In this document: positions 19,320 to 27,255 of the stretch, piece by piece | How positions within the stretch are numbered: position 1 is the stretch's first letter | Layout of the letters: every line of letters begins with the position of its first letter | Position numbers and translations under genes: made by a program | Notes under the pieces: generated by a model | The model's database searches: none | What the model saw: the letters and a program-made list of their open reading frames with translations, nothing else | What the model was told of the DNA's origin: nothing | From: Kiritimatiellia bacterium | Lineage (GTDB): Bacteria; Verrucomicrobiota; Kiritimatiellia; UBA8416; JABMPJ01 | Direction of reading: 5' to 3' | Assembly: GCA_030745755.1 (NCBI GenBank) | Contig: JASLOA010000008.1 | Coordinates: 1 to 64,000 of the forward strand | DNA length: 64,000 bases

Positions 19320-19407
19320 CTGTCATTCCGAGCGGAGCGAAGCGAAGCCGAGGAATCTCCGATACAACGAATGAGATGGAGATCCCTCGGCAAGCTCGGG
19401 ATGACAC
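19320..19407. repeat. REP-like palindrome copy 3
   Basis: GTCATTCCGAGCGGAGCGAA and the inverted arm GAGATCCCTCGGCAAGCTCG followed by GGATGACA, between secA and lnt. Confidence 0.88.
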
Positions 19408-19443
19408 ATTGGCCCACTCAAACTCCACGAAACAGACACAACA

Positions 19444-21150
19444 ATGGCAATGAACATAGAGTTCAAGCTGTCTGGTGGTCGCATCTTGCGGCTTGCCGGC
19501 ATCCTCCTCTCCGGCATCCTCCTCGCCACTGCTTTTCCTCCCGTTGAGGAGTGGCTGGCTGCATGGTTGGCACTTGTGCCGCTGATCTTGGTTGTCCGTA
19601 GTGTGTCTCCGGGGCGTGCATTCTACTGGGGCTGGGGGTGCGGTACACTCTTCTGGCTAATCACGTTGAGCTGGCTGTGGCGGCTTGGGGTCACGGGGTG
19701 CCCGATCGCTGTTGCCGTGTTGGCTTGGCTGGCGTTGTCTCTCTGCCTGGGGCTTTTTCGTGGAGGGTTTGCCGCGACGGCAGCTTGGGCGTTCGAAGTT
19801 TTAGCAGCAAGGTCGCGTGATGATGATCACATCCCGTTTCATCGCACGCTGCCGCTGATCGTGATTCTGCCTGTTCTCTGGGTCGGATTCGAATACCTAC
19901 GTGGAATCATTGCTACAGGATTCCCTTGGAACGGGCTAGGGATCAGCCAGTACCGCAATCTTCCTGTGTTGCAGCTGGCCGAATGGGGCGGCGTAAGCGC
20001 GGTCTCTGCAGTTCTCGTTGCCGTGAACACGGGCATTGCCCTGATGTTCGCGCGGGTGGGAGGCGTCTATATGGGACGGCGTTCTGTCCGTGTCCAGCTT
20101 GAGTTGATGATAGTGATTCTCTTGATGGTGTCTGTGCTCTTTCACGGGCAGCGACGAAAAATGGCTCTTGATCGGATGTCCAGGACTGATAATAGAGCGC
20201 TTCGTGTAGCAGCCATCCAGCCGAACATTCCGCAGCTCAAGAAATGGCCGGAGCAGTTTGCACAGGATATCTATGCCGTCCTTGAAAGGCGCATGGACTG
20301 TGTAGCGACGGGGAGCGTGGACTTGGTTGTGTGGCCGGAGACTGCTGTGCCAGGCTATCTGCCACACGACGGTGAAGTCGACACATTCGTGCGTCAGCTT
20401 GCTAGGGAGAAGAAGGTGGCGCTGTTGGTAGGCGCTATGGAAGTTGGGGGACAGTACCCGGTGCCCGGCGACGCTGACCCGCAGCCGTGGGACTGGATAC
20501 TGCACAATAGTACGTTCCTTTATGGTCCCGAGGGTGAGATCGTGGAGAGCTACCGGAAACAACACCTGGTGCCCTTCGGTGAGTATCTCCCGTTGGATGA
20601 ACATTGGCGCTGGGTACGACGACTCGAGCCGCTGGGATTCAGCTGCCAGGCCGGAACCACCGGTACGGTCTTTCGCGTTGATGTGCCGGGCGGTGGATCG
20701 ATTCCTTTTTCCTCGTTGATCTGCTTCGAGGATGTTTTTGCCGGCGTGGCGCGCCGTATGGTTCGCAACGGCGCACGCATGCTGGTGAACCAGACCAATG
20801 ACGCCTGGTTCGACGGCTCAGCGGCGCCCGTTCAGCATATGAGTCACTGCGTGTTCCGCTGCGTCGAGAACCGCGTTCCGGCGGTGCGTGCGGCCAATAC
20901 CGGGGTGACCTGCTTCATTGACAGAACAGGGCAAATCGATGAACCTACTCGCGAATCAGTGAAGCGTAGAAGGTGGACGGAGGACCAGGTTAAGACGGAC
21001 GTGGTGTACGTCCCCCTGGATGAGATGCCCCACACGTTCTATACCCGTTTTGGAGACTGGCCGTTCGCCATCCCATCCGCCGCCATGGCGCTGCTGGCGG
21101 GGGTGATGGCGTGGAGAAGCACGAAAGGGAAGATTAAGGTGAAAGATTAG
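19444..21150 (+). CDS. lnt: Apolipoprotein N-acyltransferase
   Basis: A 568-residue inner-membrane enzyme that adds the third acyl chain to lipoproteins. The N-terminal half has about six hydrophobic segments (ILLSGILLATAF, WLALVPLILVV, then four more). The C-terminal half is a nitrilase-like domain with the catalytic set: Glu in WPETAVPGYLP, Lys in REKKVALLVGA and Cys in LICFEDVFAGV. A last segment near the C-terminus (PSAAMALLAGVMAW) is the final membrane span. The final residues GKIKVKD and the TAG stop are encoded by an intergenic repeat unit (see 21131-21204), so the native C-terminus appears to have been overwritten or extended by the repeat. Confidence 0.93.
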   Translation: MAMNIEFKLSGGRILRLAGILLSGILLATAFPPVEEWLAAWLALVPLILVVRSVSPGRAFYWGWGCGTLFWLITLSWLWRLGVTGCPIAVAVLAWLALSLCLGLFRGGFAATAAWAFEVLAARSRDDDHIPFHRTLPLIVILPVLWVGFEYLRGIIATGFPWNGLGISQYRNLPVLQLAEWGGVSAVSAVLVAVNTGIALMFARVGGVYMGRRSVRVQLELMIVILLMVSVLFHGQRRKMALDRMSRTDNRALRVAAIQPNIPQLKKWPEQFAQDIYAVLERRMDCVATGSVDLVVWPETAVPGYLPHDGEVDTFVRQLAREKKVALLVGAMEVGGQYPVPGDADPQPWDWILHNSTFLYGPEGEIVESYRKQHLVPFGEYLPLDEHWRWVRRLEPLGFSCQAGTTGTVFRVDVPGGGSIPFSSLICFEDVFAGVARRMVRNGARMLVNQTNDAWFDGSAAPVQHMSHCVFRCVENRVPAVRAANTGVTCFIDRTGQIDEPTRESVKRRRWTEDQVKTDVVYVPLDEMPHTFYTRFGDWPFAIPSAAMALLAGVMAWRSTKGKIKVKD

Positions 21151-21204
21151 GGGGAGAACATGCTCTTGCCCTAATCTTTCACCGTAATCTTTCGCCCTAA
21201 TCTC
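21131..21204. repeat. Self-complementary 13-bp tandem repeat (locus B) overlapping the end of lnt
   Basis: The right arm (21169-21204) is a tandem of a 13-bp unit near CCCTAATCTTTCA. The left arm (21131-21152) is the inverted counterpart, AGATTAAGGTGAAAGATTAG plus GG, matching with one mismatch over 22 bp. The left arm supplies the last codons and the stop of lnt. The hairpin could also end lnt transcription. Confidence 0.85.
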
Positions 21205-21242
21205 TAGTCACGAGGGGCGGCCGTACAGGAAAAGGACTGACA

Positions 21243-22368
21243 ATGATTGATGAACTGAAACCCCGCCTTGAATCGCTTCGCTCCCGCTTGGACGAGATGC
21301 GGGGGTATCTTTGACGTTGCAGACCTGGCCGAGAAAGTCGCCGCACTCGATGCCAAGGCCGTGGAACCGGGCTTCTGGGATGATCCCAACAAGGCCCGTG
21401 CCGTCATTGATGAGACCAACCGCTACCGGGCGGTTTTAAAACCCTTTGATGCAGTGGCCAGCTCACTTGAAGACGCTGAGCTGATGATCGAACTCTCCGA
21501 GCAGGAAGAGGACGCAGCGCAGCGCAACCAGGCCGTCAAGGATGTCGCGGTCAGCCTGGACGGGGCGGAGAAAGACTTTGAGCGCCTCGAGATGCAGTCG
21601 CTCCTCAGTGGCGAGCTGGATGGCAGCAACGCCTACCTGACTCTACATGCCGGCGCCGGTGGCACCGAATCGTGTGACTGGGCCGAGATGCTGCTTCGTA
21701 TGTATCGCTACTACTGTGAGCATAACGGCTTGAGCTTGGAAATCCTCGAGCTGTCCCCCGGCGATGAAGCGGGAATCAAGAGCGCCACGATCCTCGTGAG
21801 CGCCGACTTTGCTTATGGCTATCTCAAGGCCGAACGTGGAGTCCATCGGCTGGTGCGTATCAGCCCATTTGACTCGGCCAAACGGCGGCACACCAGTTTC
21901 GTGGCGCTGGACGTGGTGGCGGAGGTGGCTGACGACATCGATGTGGAGATTCTGGATGAAGACCTGCGGGTCGATACCTATCGTTCCAGCGGGGCGGGGG
22001 GACAGCACGTCAATACAACCGACTCGGCCGTTCGCATCACACACTTGCCAACCGGGATTGTCGTGGCCTGCCAAGCCGAGCGTTCGCAACACAAGAACCG
22101 CGCCAAGGCGATGAAGATGCTGCGCGCGCGCGTCTACGAATGGAAGCTCGACCAGACCCGCAAGGATATGGAGAAGTTCTACGGCGAGAAGGGCGAGATC
22201 GCCTGGGGCAGCCAGATTCGTTCCTACGTCTTGCAGCCCTATACCATGGTGAAAGATCATCGCACCAGCGAAGAGACGTCGAACGTGAGTGCGGTACTCG
22301 ATGGCGCGCTCCAACCCTTTATTGAAGCGTATTTGAAGAAGCAGGCAGCGGAGCTCCGGCCGGAGTGA
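21243..22368 (+). CDS. prfB: Peptide chain release factor 2 with programmed +1 frameshift
   Basis: RF2 terminates translation at UGA and UAA. Translation starts at ATG 21243, reads 23 codons to GGG TAT CTT and meets an in-frame TGA at 21312-21314. A +1 slip on CTT resumes at GAC 21313 and continues to 22368, giving 374 residues. The slippery site CTTTGAC with an upstream Shine-Dalgarno-like GGGGG and TAT is the same as in E. coli, so RF2 autoregulates its own level here. The body contains SPFDSAKRRHTSF (the SPF stop-recognition motif) and GAGGQHVN (the GGQ catalytic motif). Ribosome-binding AGGAAAAGGA precedes the start. Confidence 0.96.
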
Positions 22369-22374
22369 AGAGCT

Positions 22375-22465
22375 CTTGGCTGGACCGGTTCGGGATACCG
22401 AACCGCTAAGGCCTACGAGCCCTTCACCCCAGCCTCCGCTTGGGTTAGGTGGAGTAAGGTCGTTG
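22375..22465. repeat. GGCTGGA-hairpin repeat, single copy
   Basis: CTTGGCTGGA, then the hairpin CGGTTCGG-GATA-CCGAACCG, then CTAAGGCCT and a pyrimidine-rich tail ending CCGCTTGGGTTAGGTGG. The same arrangement is tandemly repeated at 54562-54800. Confidence 0.85.
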
Positions 22466-22472
22466 CAGGAAG

Positions 22473-22501
22473 GCCCCCACCCCGGCAAGCGGGGTGGGGG
22501 C
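22473..22501. terminator. Strong hairpin between prfB and yicC
   Basis: A perfect 12-bp GC-rich stem, GCCCCCACCCCG, loop GCAAG, then CGGGGTGGGGGC. No T-run follows, so it is either a weak intrinsic terminator, an RNA-stability hairpin or part of the adjacent repeat. It ends 19 bp before the yicC start. Confidence 0.5.
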
Positions 22502-22519
22502 GCAGAAGTGGAGAAGACC

Positions 22520-23404
22520 ATGGCTTTAACAAGTATGACCGGATATGGACGCGGCGAATCGTCGGTGGGTGGACTGCGCGTTGAGATAGAGCTCAGTTCT
22601 GTGAATCGCAAACAGCTCGACATACGCCTGAACCTGCCCCGGCAGCTCGGATCACTGGAATCGCGACTTCATGGCATGGTCCACAAGGCCCTGTCTCGTG
22701 GGCAGGTGAGTGGTGTGCTGCGAATCACGACCGTGGCGGGTGAACAGGCGGCCGAGGCGCGCGTGGACGAGAAGCTGGCACGCCAGTACCTGCGCCGACT
22801 CCGTCAGACCGCCCGCAAGCTGGGTGTGGATGATCAGCTCACCGCCGTCGACCTCGCGCGCATGCCCGGCGTGCTCTCATGCGAAGCCCGCCAGGATGAG
22901 CCGGCCCGCATGTGGCCGGCCGTGCGCAAGGCTCTGCAGCAGGCTGTGGAAGGTCTGGTGGCGATGCGCGAGCACGAAGGCGGCGCACTTGAGAGTGATA
23001 TTGTACGGCGACTGGCGCGCCTGAAGAAGCACCGTGAATCGATTGGTGTCAGAGTGCCGCTGCTCGTGAAGCGCTATCGCAAGTCACTGCTCAAACGACT
23101 GAAAGAAGCCGAGATCGAACTGGGCCGCAATGATCCTGCTTTGATCAAGGACTTGGCCTTGTTTGCCGAACGCTCGGACATAACGGAGGAGCTGGTGAGG
23201 CTGGACAGTCACTTTGCCCAGTTTGAGAAACTCGTGCACGACAGCAAGCCGGTGGGAAGGACCATGGACTTTCTGTGCCAGGAGATGTTCCGTGAGATCA
23301 ATACGATCGGATCGAAGGCCGCCGACACGGTTGTCGCGCGACACGTGATCCAGTTCAAGGCCGGGTTGGAAGCCGTGCGTGAGCAGATTCAGAATGTGGA
23401 ATAG
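22520..23404 (+). CDS. yicC: YicC family endoribonuclease-like protein
   Basis: A 294-residue protein with the conserved opening SMTGYGRGE, the YicC N-terminal domain and the C-terminal DUF1732 part (MDFLCQEMFREINTIGSKA). E. coli YicC has been described as an endoribonuclease acting on small RNA. Start at ATG 22520 with GTGGAGAAG upstream; the 48 preceding in-frame codons read through repeats and are rejected. It precedes gmk by 58 bp, the usual yicC-gmk order in many bacteria. Confidence 0.93.
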   Translation: MALTSMTGYGRGESSVGGLRVEIELSSVNRKQLDIRLNLPRQLGSLESRLHGMVHKALSRGQVSGVLRITTVAGEQAAEARVDEKLARQYLRRLRQTARKLGVDDQLTAVDLARMPGVLSCEARQDEPARMWPAVRKALQQAVEGLVAMREHEGGALESDIVRRLARLKKHRESIGVRVPLLVKRYRKSLLKRLKEAEIELGRNDPALIKDLALFAERSDITEELVRLDSHFAQFEKLVHDSKPVGRTMDFLCQEMFREINTIGSKAADTVVARHVIQFKAGLEAVREQIQNVE

Positions 23405-23415
23405 CCAAGGGAAGC

Positions 23416-23445
23416 AGCCGCGAAGGAACGCAAAGAGCGCAAAGG
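23416..23445. repeat. Short-unit tandem repeat before gmk
   Basis: GCGAAGGAACGCAAAGAGCG and CAAAGGG form roughly three 9-bp units near CGCAAAGAG. This is another short-unit repeat of the kind seen at 8774 and 21131, but only one arm is present. Confidence 0.55.
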
Positions 23446-23462
23446 GAATACAGAGTTAATCG

Positions 23463-24068
23463 ATGTCCAAGATTCAGCCAATCCTGATTATCGTATCCGC
23501 CCCCTCAGGGGCGGGGAAGACGACGCTGTGCGACCGGTTGCTGGATGAGACCAGCAACATGGTCTACTCGGTTTCGTGTACCACGCGTGCACCCCGTGGC
23601 GAAGAGGTCGATGGGAGGAGCTACTGTTTCCTCTCTGAGGACGCGTTTGTGTCGCGGGTGGAAGCAGGCGCCTTCCTCGAGCACGCCATCGTGCACGGGC
23701 ACCACTACGGGACATTGCGAGAGACCATCGAATCGGCTATGGCCAATGGGCAGTCGATCTTGATGGATATTGATGTGCAGGGAGCGGCACAGATTCGCGA
23801 TGCGCTGGCTGCTGCCGGTCCGGACGATCCGATAGCGGGACACTGGGTGGATATCTTTATCAGCCCACCCTCGCTGGAGGCGTTGCGCAAGCGGCTGGAG
23901 GGGCGTGCTGAAGACACCCCGGACGTGATCGAAGAACGATTGAAGAACGCGGACGCGGAGATGGCGTGTGCCGACGCGTATCGCTATACTGTGATCAACG
24001 ATGACCTGAACGAGGCCTACAAGCGATTGCGTGAGATCGTAATGCGGGAAGCAGGAGGTGAGGCATGA
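23463..24068 (+). CDS. gmk: Guanylate kinase
   Basis: Converts GMP to GDP using ATP in the cytosol. The 201-residue protein has the P-loop SAPSGAGKTT (12-21), the GMP-binding SCTTRAPRGEEVDGRSYCF and FLEHAIVHGHHYGT segments, and DIDVQGAAQIR. Length matches the family. The stop overlaps the start of the next gene by ATGA. Confidence 0.96.
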   Translation: MSKIQPILIIVSAPSGAGKTTLCDRLLDETSNMVYSVSCTTRAPRGEEVDGRSYCFLSEDAFVSRVEAGAFLEHAIVHGHHYGTLRETIESAMANGQSILMDIDVQGAAQIRDALAAAGPDDPIAGHWVDIFISPPSLEALRKRLEGRAEDTPDVIEERLKNADAEMACADAYRYTVINDDLNEAYKRLREIVMREAGGEA

Positions 24069-24595
24069 GCAATGTAGTACTGGGCATAACCGGATCGATC
24101 GCAGCCTACAAGGCGGCCGAATTGGTCCGCCTGATGAAGAAGCGTGAATGGGATGTCTCTGTCATCATGACCGAGGCGGCCACGAAGTTCATTGGTCCAT
24201 TGACCCTTCGCACACTCAGCAACAACCCGGTCGGCATCGAGATGTTTCCTGAGGCGGAACCTGAGCAGGTGCCGCACATCGCGCTTTCCGATTGGGCCGA
24301 CTGCATCGTCGTCGCTCCCTGCACCGCCAACGTGATTGCCAAGGCGGCACAGGGCATTTCGGACGATCTGCTCTCCTGTACGCTATTGGCCTGCACAGCC
24401 CCCATCATCATCGCCCCCGCCATGAACGTCAAAATGTGGGACCATCCCGCCACCCAGGCCAACGTCGCCATCCTGAAGGAACGCGGTGTAAACGTGCTCG
24501 ACGTTGGTGAAGGCGACCTCGCCTGCGGCTACCAGGGCCGTGGTCGGCTGGTTGCACTCGACGTGATTATGGAAGCTGTGGAGAGCGTGCTCTAG
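24065..24595 (+). CDS. coaC: Phosphopantothenoylcysteine decarboxylase, stand-alone CoaC domain
   Basis: A 176-residue flavoprotein of coenzyme A synthesis that decarboxylates 4'-phosphopantothenoylcysteine. It shows GITGSIAAYKAAEL at the N-terminus, the APCTANVIAKAAQGISDDLL segment and the PAMNVKMW motif of the flavin/substrate site. Most bacteria fuse this to the CoaB synthetase as CoaBC (about 400 residues). Here the protein ends cleanly after LACGYQGRGRLV and repeat DNA begins directly downstream, so the synthetase must be encoded elsewhere. rpoZ, often between gmk and coaBC, is also missing. Confidence 0.9.
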   Translation: MSNVVLGITGSIAAYKAAELVRLMKKREWDVSVIMTEAATKFIGPLTLRTLSNNPVGIEMFPEAEPEQVPHIALSDWADCIVVAPCTANVIAKAAQGISDDLLSCTLLACTAPIIIAPAMNVKMWDHPATQANVAILKERGVNVLDVGEGDLACGYQGRGRLVALDVIMEAVESVL

Positions 24596-24600
24596 TCTGG

Positions 24601-24745
24601 AATGGCGCTTGGATAGGGCTTCTTCTCGGGCGCACGGGTTCCCAGGGGTTTCACCCCTGGCTATGATGTTCGACCCCTTTGGGGTCGTTCCGGAGAGCAC
24701 CCCAACGGGGTGCCCTGTCACAGCCCGGCGAGAATCGCCGGGAAT
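24601..24745 (+). repeat. Direct repeat R1, copy 1 (compound palindrome)
   Basis: About 145 bp containing three nested hairpins: CCAGGGGTTTCACCCCTGG, ACCCCTTTGGGGT and CGGCGAGAATCGCCG. A second copy in the same orientation lies at 27071-27212; the pair flanks a two-gene segment. Confidence 0.9.
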
Positions 24746-24772
24746 CCGATGAGTGGCCCAAGCTCTGCCATC

Positions 24773-25621
24773 TCACTCCGTAATCTCTCTCAGCTGCGGG
24801 TAGCGTTCGAGGAGAGGCGCCGGCACGGCGACTTTCCCGCCGGAGAGCTTGGCGCGGGCTTCGAGCGCGTTGACAAACTCCTTGCCCTGGTAGTGGTTGT
24901 TGGCGATTAGGGTGAGCGACTTGGACATCGTTGCGATCTTGGCGGCACGCTCAGCGATCGAGTCCATCTCATCTTTGCTGTAGAGGTAGTTGTAGGTTTC
25001 GTCGCGTCCCGACTTGCTGAACCACGCCTTCGCATTGCGGCCGTGCAGACGGAGGTAGGCGTGTTCGCCAATGTCGCAATAGCGCAGGTTGAACGAGTTC
25101 TTCGCCGTGGGATAGTCCAAGTTCGCAACCGTAATCTCCATGTCGCGCAGGAAGTCGAGCGCACCAGGTGCCTGCCACGAGTTGTGGCGCAGTTCGAGCG
25201 TGAGATTCGTGATGCTGCCGAAGGCATCGTAGATGCGCTCAAGATGTGCGCGTGTCTCGGGTGTGTCGGCAAAGTCGTAGCGGAACTGCGCCAACAGGTG
25301 TGAGAGCCGGTCACACTCCACCAGCGGCGCCAGACCGTCGTGGAATGCGCGCACCATGGGCGCCTCGACGCGACCGCGGTGTGTGACCTCCTGGTTGAGC
25401 TTGGCCGTGAACGTGAAGCCGTCCAAATCGGCCGTGCGCTCCGCCCAGCTGGCCACCATGCGCGCGTCGGGTGGACGGTAGAAGGTGCTGTTGACCTCCA
25501 CCACGTCCACATACTCCGCTACATATCGCAGCTTGTCTTTGACCCCACGCGGATAGACATAGCCGTCCCAGTCCTTGTAAGACCAGCCTGCAATGCCGCA
25601 CTTTATGAGTGACGTGGTCAT
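24773..25621 (-). CDS. DUF72 family protein
   Basis: A 282-residue protein with the DUF72 opening CGIAGWSYKDWDGYVYP, then VDVVEVNSTFYRPP, FTFTAKLNQEVTH and a late LIANNHYQGKEFVNALEAR, all typical of this TIM-barrel-like family (E. coli YecE). The biochemical function is unknown. It is divergent from the methyltransferase gene. The pair is bounded by two direct repeats, which may mean it moves or was inserted as a unit (inference). Confidence 0.88.
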   Translation of the reverse strand: MTTSLIKCGIAGWSYKDWDGYVYPRGVKDKLRYVAEYVDVVEVNSTFYRPPDARMVASWAERTADLDGFTFTAKLNQEVTHRGRVEAPMVRAFHDGLAPLVECDRLSHLLAQFRYDFADTPETRAHLERIYDAFGSITNLTLELRHNSWQAPGALDFLRDMEITVANLDYPTAKNSFNLRYCDIGEHAYLRLHGRNAKAWFSKSGRDETYNYLYSKDEMDSIAERAAKIATMSKSLTLIANNHYQGKEFVNALEARAKLSGGKVAVPAPLLERYPQLREITE

Positions 25622-25625
25622 GCAG

Positions 25626-25679
25626 TCAAATGTACCGATTCAACACGGCCTCGTACAGTTTCCGTTTGCACGGGTACAT
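25626..25679 (-). pseudogene. Remnant or mimic of a xylA 3' end (17-codon ORF)
   Basis: Immediately upstream of the DUF72 start a short frame reads MYPCKRKLYEAVLNRYI and stops. Its last 13 residues (KRKLYEAVLNRYI) match the C-terminus of the intact xylA in this window ([13 protein letters not shown]), and the DNA is about 80 percent identical over some 44 bp. AAGGAG precedes the ATG but only 1 bp away, too close for good initiation. It is most likely a leftover of a xylA-like gene. Confidence 0.5.
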
Positions 25680-25682
25680 GCT

Positions 25683-25722
25683 CCTTAATCGTTCGCCCTG
25701 ATCCTTCACCTCAATCTTCCCC
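25683..25722. repeat. 13-bp tandem repeat (locus C)
   Basis: Three degenerate units of the same 13-bp motif as locus B: CCTTAATCGTTCG, CCCTGATCCTTCA, CCTCAATCTTCCC. Only one arm is present here. Confidence 0.7.
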
Positions 25723-25858
25723 TCTCGGGTGCTCGGCCGCGCCTGGGCCTCCGCTCTAATCGAAATTGCAGAACATCCAGTACGCTACCAGATAACAGTT
25801 TGCCGGGTGAGCGGTACGCGGTAAGGTTCAGGGCGTCAACAGTAGAGGTAACTGAACC

Positions 25859-27064
25859 ATGACCCAATCCGCTTCCCTTCCTTCTGACCCCGAGACCCAA
25901 GCTCGGTTCCTTGTTCTTCTGCGGGAGAATCTCGACGCGAACGAATTCATCAAGCTCACGTTGGGGAAGTACCGTGGTCAGGATCCCACACTGAGACGGA
26001 TACTGGTTCGGCCGCTCACGGTCAAGGGGTCGAAGTGCCTGTCATTCGTCACCTCCTATAAGACCAGGGATGTGACGGAGAATATGGCGGTGGAAGAAGG
26101 GCTTGAGATGATTGGCGGGCTGCTGGGCAATCCGTTCAAGAGCGCCCACCTGTTCACGGCAACAGAGGATGTCCAACTGGTCTTCAGTCGCAAGGGGAAA
26201 TGTGCATGGAGCTGCTCCCCCGCCACGTGCAGTACGGCGCCCACCGTGCAGCACAACCGTGAGAAGCAGCGCCTGCTCGATCCGGCATCGCCGTTCCTGG
26301 TCGCGTTGGGTGTCACCAATGAAGACCATCAGATCATCCCGTCCATGTCGCGCAAATGGAAGCAGATCAACAGATTCCTGGAAGTCTTTGATCATGCCTT
26401 CACTTCATCACAACTCTCCCGAGACGATGACGTCAGGGTGGTGGATTTCGGGTCAGGCAGGGGCTATCTGACCTTTGCGATGCATGAGTATCTTCGGGAG
26501 ACGCTGGGTGTCGCAGCGCGGGTGACTGGCATTGAGCTGCGTGAAGACCTGGTCACAGGGTGCTCTACCGCCGCCAGCACGTTTGGCGGCGACACGTTGG
26601 AGTTTCGGCAGGGCGATATCCGGAGCTATGCGCCTGAGAGCATTCAGGTGCTGATTGCCCTGCACGCCTGTGATACGGCCACCGATCTGGCTCTCCACCT
26701 CGGTATCCGCTCAGGCGCAGAAATCATCATGTGTGCCCCCTGCTGCCATAAGCAGATTCGGAAGCAGATGCAGCGTCCTCCGGTTCTCGATCCCATGCTC
26801 CAGTTCGGTGTGCACTTGGGGCAGGAAGCCGAAATGGTTACGGATACCTTACGCGCCCTTCTGCTTGAGGCCCACGGCTATCGTACGCGGTTGCTGGAGT
26901 TTGTGTCGCTGGAACACACCAGCAAGAACAAGATGCTGCTGGGGATCAAACACAGCCAGACGATTGAGCGAGAGGTCATCCTCGCCAAAGTCGCAGCCTT
27001 GAAAGCCTTCTACGGCATCCAGCACCATGAACTCGAAACACTCCTGCAGAGCGATGCGGGCTAG
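25859..27064 (+). CDS. Class I SAM-dependent methyltransferase (METTL25/Methyltransf_32-like)
   Basis: A 401-residue protein. The central Rossmann motif is VVDFGSGRGYLTFAM (G188-G192), followed by TGIELREDLV. ALHACDTATDLALH and APCCHKQIRKQ are the hallmark of the Methyltransf_32 group. The N-terminal about 130 residues are a separate region with a cysteine cluster (C115, C119, C124). Substrate unknown; relatives include RNA- and protein-directed enzymes, so I do not assign one. Start ATG 25859 has AGAGGT upstream. Confidence 0.8.
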   Translation: MTQSASLPSDPETQARFLVLLRENLDANEFIKLTLGKYRGQDPTLRRILVRPLTVKGSKCLSFVTSYKTRDVTENMAVEEGLEMIGGLLGNPFKSAHLFTATEDVQLVFSRKGKCAWSCSPATCSTAPTVQHNREKQRLLDPASPFLVALGVTNEDHQIIPSMSRKWKQINRFLEVFDHAFTSSQLSRDDDVRVVDFGSGRGYLTFAMHEYLRETLGVAARVTGIELREDLVTGCSTAASTFGGDTLEFRQGDIRSYAPESIQVLIALHACDTATDLALHLGIRSGAEIIMCAPCCHKQIRKQMQRPPVLDPMLQFGVHLGQEAEMVTDTLRALLLEAHGYRTRLLEFVSLEHTSKNKMLLGIKHSQTIEREVILAKVAALKAFYGIQHHELETLLQSDAG

Positions 27065-27070
27065 AGGTGA

Positions 27071-27212
27071 CGGCGCTTAGATAAGCCTTTTCTCGGGCAC
27101 ACGGTTCCCAGGGGTTTCACCCCTGGCTATGATGTTAGACCCCTTTGGGGTCCTTTCGAAACACCCCAAAGGGGTGTCCCTTCATAGCCCAGCGAGAATC
27201 GCTGGGACCAAA
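27071..27212 (+). repeat. Direct repeat R1, copy 2
   Basis: The same compound palindrome as at 24601-24745, same orientation, with compensating differences: ACCCCAAAGGGGTG-type arms here against CCCCAACGGGG there, and AGCGAGAATCGCTG against GGCGAGAATCGCCG. It separates the methyltransferase from the convergent xylA. Confidence 0.9.
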
Positions 27213-27255
27213 TCGTATGCATCCCAACCCCGCCCTATCCAAGTGCCATTCCATG

